Origin: Actinomycetes bacterium
GTDB lineage: Bacteria; Actinomycetota; Acidimicrobiia; Acidimicrobiales; RAAP-2
DNA: 42,107 nucleotides
Assembly (NCBI GenBank): GCA_021791845.1
Contig: JAJYVT010000024.1
Span: 1-42,107, forward strand
Reading direction: 5' to 3'
Made by a program: the position numbers and the translations under genes. Shown here piece after piece: positions 38,816-42,107 of the stretch; position 1 is the stretch's first letter, and each line of letters opens with the position of its first letter. The notes below the pieces were generated by a model that was not told the DNA's origin, ran no database searches, and worked only from the letters and a program-made list of their open reading frames with translations.

Positions 38816-39905
38816 GCCGGCGTCTCCTCCCTCGCGCCCCTCCGGCCGCGGTTGCCTGCTCGCCCGGGCCGAGTTGCTGCCCGGCCTGCTCGCCCGAGCC
38901 GAGTCGCTGCCCAAGCCGCTCGCCCACCACCTTGGCAGCTGCCAGGGCCTGGGGGTAGTTCATCCGGGTCGGGCCGAGCAGCCCGACCGCCCCCACCTCG
39001 TGGCCGTCGACCGGCACGGGCGCCACCACCACGGCGCACGACGCCAGCGGCTCGTAGCCGTGCTCGGCCCCGATGGCCACCGACAGGCCCCGCTCGAGCA
39101 CGTCACGGAGGAGCGACACCACCACGAGCTGCTGCTCCAGGATGCCGAGGACGGACCGCACGGTGTCCACCGCGTCGAAGGCCGCCGCCAGCCGCGACGA
39201 CCCGCCCACGAAGACTCGATCGTGGTCGGCCGAGACGAGGTCGGCCATCGCCGCCGCCGCCAGGTCCACCACCCGGTCCACGACCGGGTCACCGGAGGGG
39301 CCCGCGTCGAGCACCCCGCCCAGGGGGCGGGACTGGGCCGCAGCCTGCAGCCGGACCGTGACCTGCGTCAGCGCGGCCTCCGGCACCTCCTCGTCCAGCT
39401 CGATCGACCGCTTCTCCACCGCTCCGTCGGCCAGCACCACCACGAGCAGGGCGAGGCGGGGGCCGAGCCCCACCACCTGGACCGACCGGACCGGCGCCGA
39501 CTCGTGGCCGGGCGGGAGCACGACCGAGGCGTAGGAGGTGAGGTCGCACAGGAGCCCCGAGGTCCGCTCGAGCATCTCCTCCATCTCGCCGTGGACCTGC
39601 TCGAAGAACCGGCTCACCTTCTGGCGCTGGGCCGGGCCCAGGACGCCTGGCTCGCCCAGCTGGTCCACGAAGTAGCGGTAGCCCTTGTCGGTCGGGATGC
39701 GGCCGGCGCTCGTATGGGGCTGGACGAGGTAGCCCTCGCGCTCGAGCGCCACCATCTCGGCGCGCACCGTCGCCGACGAGACGTTGATGCCGGCCGAACG
39801 GGCGACGTGCTGCGAGCCCACCGGCTGGGCAGTGCCGATGTACTCGTTGACCACCGCCTCGAGGATCGCGGCTTTTCTCGGGTCCAGGTCCTGTGGCTCG
39901 GGCAT
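38802..39905 (-). CDS. hrcA: heat-inducible transcription repressor HrcA
   Basis: The 367-aa repressor binds CIRCE operators at low temperature and is kept active by GroEL. The N-terminal winged helix is visible (AAILEAVVNEYIGTAQPVGS, SSATVRAEMVALEREGYLVQ, PHTSAGRIPTDKGYRYFVD), followed by the GAF-like middle domain and the final GPTRMNYPQALAAAKVVGER helix. The C terminus has an extra Gly/Gln-rich tail with two LGxGEQA units. ATG at 39905 has a GGAG ribosome site about 8 nt upstream and a CIRCE element 28 bp away, so hrcA represses itself with dnaJ. It is 185 bp downstream of lepA. Confidence 0.96.
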   Translation of the reverse strand: MPEPQDLDPRKAAILEAVVNEYIGTAQPVGSQHVARSAGINVSSATVRAEMVALEREGYLVQPHTSAGRIPTDKGYRYFVDQLGEPGVLGPAQRQKVSRFFEQVHGEMEEMLERTSGLLCDLTSYASVVLPPGHESAPVRSVQVVGLGPRLALLVVVLADGAVEKRSIELDEEVPEAALTQVTVRLQAAAQSRPLGGVLDAGPSGDPVVDRVVDLAAAAMADLVSADHDRVFVGGSSRLAAAFDAVDTVRSVLGILEQQLVVVSLLRDVLERGLSVAIGAEHGYEPLASCAVVVAPVPVDGHEVGAVGLLGPTRMNYPQALAAAKVVGERLGQRLGSGEQAGQQLGPGEQATAAGGARGRRRRHAGR

Positions 39906-39932
39906 GGCGTGACTCCAGCGCACCTCTCTCTG

Positions 39933-39959
39933 CTGGCACTCGATTCTACCGAGTGCCAA
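39933..39959 (-). promoter_or_regulatory. CIRCE operator of the hrcA-dnaJ operon with embedded -10
   Basis: On the minus strand TTGGCACTC-N9-GAGTGCCAG matches CIRCE with one outer mismatch between arms. The spacer contains TAGAAT (39943-39948), a good -10 box, which would put +1 at about 39936, inside the operator. The remaining part of the lepA-hrcA gap (39960-40090) shows nothing else certain. Confidence 0.9.
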
Positions 39960-40090
39960 GCGCGGACGGTGGCTCTCTCGGCTTCGCCGGCCACCGCGGC
40001 CGGGGGTGCGCCTCCGGGCGGGGGGACGACGAGCGCCGGCCACGGCGGCCGCGCCCCGCCAGGGCCGGACCCCGGCGGCGCGCCCCGTGG

Positions 40091-41971
40091 TCACTCGCCC
40101 AGCCGCAGCGCCGCGATGAACGCCTCCTGGGGCACCTCCACCCGGCCGATGCTCTTCATGCGCTTCTTTCCCTCCTTCTGGCGCTCGAGGAGCTTTCGCT
40201 TCCGGGTGATGTCACCCCCGTAGCACTTGGCCAGGACGTCCTTGCGCCGGGCCTTCACTGTCTCCCGCGCCACCACGCGTCCGCCGATCGCCGCCTGGAT
40301 GGGCACGTTGAAGAGCTGCCGGGGGATGAGCTCCCGCAGCTTCTCGGTCATGCGCCGACCATAGGCCTCGGCCTGGCTCCGGTGGACGATGGTGGAGAAG
40401 GCGTCCACGGTCTCGTGGTTGATGAGCACGTCGACCCGCACCAGCGGGGCCGTCGCGTACTCGGCCGGCTCGTAGTCCAAGCTGGCGTAGCCCTTGGTCC
40501 GGCTCTTCAGCTGGTCGAAGAAGTCGACCACGACCTCGGCCAGCGGGATGGAGTACATCAGCTCGACCCGCTCGGGCGACAGGTACTCCATCCGGCGCAT
40601 CTCCCCCCGGCGGGCTTGGCACAGGTCCATCACGGTGCCCGTGTACTCCGAGGGCGTGAGGATCGTCGCCATGAGCATCGGCTCGTCCACGTGCTCGATC
40701 CGGCTCTGGTCGGGAAGGTCCGTCGGGTTGTCCACGGCCACGACCGTCCCGTCGGTGAGGAACGCCCGGTACTCGACCGAGGGGGCGGTGGCGATGAGCG
40801 ACAGGTCGAACTCGCGCTCGAGGCGCTCGCGCACGATCTCCATGTGCAACAGCCCGAGGAAGCCGCACCGGAACCCCGTGCCGAGGGCGCGGGACGACTC
40901 GGGCTCGTAGGTGAAGCTGGCGTCGTTGAGCTTGAGCTTGTCGAGGGCGTCGCGCAGCTCGGGGAGCTCGTCGCCGTCGACGGGGTAGAGCCCGCAGAAC
41001 ACCATGGGCCTGGGGTCCCGGTAGCCGGCCAGCGGCTCGGGCGCCGGGTTGACGGCCGTGGTGACGGTCTCGCCCGATCGGGCCTCGCCCACGTCCTTGA
41101 TGCCGGCGATCAGGTAGCCGACCTCGCCGGGGCCGAGGCGCTCGGCCCGCTTGGGCTCCGGCGTCCGTACGCCGATCTCCTCGACGTCGTGGACGGCGCC
41201 AGCCTGCATGAAGCGGAGGCGGGCACTCGAGGCCAGCGTGCCGTCGACCACCCGGACCGACGACACCACGCCCCGGTACTGGTCGTAGGCCGAGTCGAAG
41301 ATGAGCGCCCGCAACGGGGCGTCCCGATCGCCCGCCGGCGGGGGGACGCGCTCGACCACCGCGTCCAGCAGCTCGGCCACGCCTTCGCCCGTCTTGGCCG
41401 AGATGCGCAGGATCCCCTCGGCCGGCAGGCCGAGGACCTGCTCGATCTCCTTGGCGCAGCGGTCCGGGTCGGCGGCCGGCAGGTCGATCTTGTTGAGGAC
41501 GGCCACGATCTCGAGGTCGTGCTCGATCGCCTGGTAGCAGTTGGCCAGGGTCTGGGCCTGGATGCCCTGGGAGGCGTCCACCAGCAGGACCGCACCCTCG
41601 CACGCCGCCAGGGACCGGCTGACCTCGTAGGCGAAGTCCACGTGGCCCGGCGTGTCGATGAGGTGCAGGACGTGGTCCCCGTACCGCACCCGCACGTTCT
41701 GCGCCTTGATGGTGATGCCCCGCTCGCGCTCGATGTCCATCGAGTCGAGGTACTGCTCGCGCATGAGCCGGGGGTCGACGGCCCCGGTCAGCTCCAGGAT
41801 GCGGTCCGACAGGGTGGACTTGCCGTGGTCCACGTGGCTGATGATGGAGAAGTTCCGGATGCGCTCGGTCGGCACGGCCCCGGGATCGAGCGAGGGGTGC
41901 GACCTGGCGGCAGCTGGCGGTGCCGCCGCCGGCCCCCGGCGTCGGCTGTCGGGTTGGGCTGGCGTGGACAC
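40091..41971 (-). CDS. lepA: elongation factor 4 (LepA) GTPase
   Basis: The 626-aa ribosomal GTPase shows the G domain ([72 protein letters not shown]), the EF-Tu-like domain 2, and the LepA-specific C terminus ([50 protein letters not shown]). An Ala/Pro/Arg-rich N-terminal stretch of about 33 residues precedes the G domain. The GTG at 41971 sits three bases after the start predicted from TACGAT, so the mRNA may be almost leaderless. LepA acts on stalled ribosomes and in 30S biogenesis. It heads the minus-strand block, but hrcA has its own promoter. Confidence 0.97.
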   Translation of the reverse strand: MSTPAQPDSRRRGPAAAPPAAARSHPSLDPGAVPTERIRNFSIISHVDHGKSTLSDRILELTGAVDPRLMREQYLDSMDIERERGITIKAQNVRVRYGDHVLHLIDTPGHVDFAYEVSRSLAACEGAVLLVDASQGIQAQTLANCYQAIEHDLEIVAVLNKIDLPAADPDRCAKEIEQVLGLPAEGILRISAKTGEGVAELLDAVVERVPPPAGDRDAPLRALIFDSAYDQYRGVVSSVRVVDGTLASSARLRFMQAGAVHDVEEIGVRTPEPKRAERLGPGEVGYLIAGIKDVGEARSGETVTTAVNPAPEPLAGYRDPRPMVFCGLYPVDGDELPELRDALDKLKLNDASFTYEPESSRALGTGFRCGFLGLLHMEIVRERLEREFDLSLIATAPSVEYRAFLTDGTVVAVDNPTDLPDQSRIEHVDEPMLMATILTPSEYTGTVMDLCQARRGEMRRMEYLSPERVELMYSIPLAEVVVDFFDQLKSRTKGYASLDYEPAEYATAPLVRVDVLINHETVDAFSTIVHRSQAEAYGRRMTEKLRELIPRQLFNVPIQAAIGGRVVARETVKARRKDVLAKCYGGDITRKRKLLERQKEGKKRMKSIGRVEVPQEAFIAALRLGE

Positions 41972-42107
41972 GGTTCGTCGATCGTAGTGGTGGGCCGACC
42001 TCCGCCGGGCGACGGCGCCGGGAGCCCTGCTACGATCGAAACCCGCTCTCGTCGGACCGCGTGCTGCGGCCCGGCGCCGTACCGCCCGCCGTCCCCGGCG
42101 ACGGGCG
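41972..42107. other. non-coding region upstream of lepA
   Basis: A second TACGAT (42031-42036) faces right and could drive a gene beyond the window. In many bacteria of this kind rpsT lies divergent from lepA, but nothing of it is visible here. The rest is GC-rich and gives no gene. Confidence 0.35.
41981..41986 (-). promoter_or_regulatory. -10 element TACGAT for lepA
   Basis: TACGAT ends nine bases before the GTG at 41971. No Shine-Dalgarno sequence is seen. Confidence 0.5.

Overview
This window comes from a very high-GC, GTG-start-rich chromosome. Gene content and order suggest an actinobacterium, and an Acidimicrobiia-like lineage is my best inference. Supporting signs are the lepA-hrcA-dnaJ-rsmE-HTH-HIT-phoH-ybeY-CNNM-era run, CIRCE operators, many apparently leaderless genes, PPE-free biosynthetic neighbours and a full type IVa pilus locus. 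No rRNA, tRNA, CRISPR array or transposase was seen.

Region 1 (1-17.3 kb) is a type IV pilus locus interleaved with unrelated genes. On the minus strand lie pilB, pilT and pilC, followed by a partial flippase-like membrane protein. On the plus strand is a prepilin-peptidase-like protein whose second catalytic Asp looks replaced. A second, PilU-like retraction ATPase follows an aldehyde dehydrogenase. A pilM-pilN fusion, pilO and a tiny RDPF-containing lipoprotein (a possible minimal PilP) form an ATGA-coupled plus-strand operon. The major pilin pilA is on the minus strand, ends near a perfect 38-bp palindrome, and is followed by a broken membrane-protein gene. Divergent from pilA is a 654-aa protein (17.7-19.6 kb) built on about fifteen PPPPPGF repeats. 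The same motif occurs in the long disordered linker of PilB, which hints at a shared, possibly undescribed, scaffold for the pilus machine.

Region 2 (19.7-32.6 kb) is metabolic and mixed: moaC, an FmdB zinc-ribbon protein with a perfect CIRCE operator, the tldE/tldD metalloprotease pair, an FlK-like thioesterase sharing an 18-bp bidirectional promoter with tldD, dxs, a sugar-nucleotide transferase, a nitroreductase, an alpha/beta hydrolase, an acyl-CoA synthetase and a DinG/XPD-type helicase. Convergent pairs end in strong hairpins or overlap by a few bases.

Region 3 (32.6-42.1 kb) is one long minus-strand block: lepA, then a CIRCE-controlled hrcA-dnaJ unit running into rsmE, a BldC-like HTH protein, a HIT protein, phoH, ybeY, a CNNM/CBS transporter-like protein and era. 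Most of these are coupled by GTGA/CTGA overlaps or very short gaps. It links heat-shock control, translation quality control and ribosome maturation. HrcA made here probably also controls fmdB 19 kb away in the same window.
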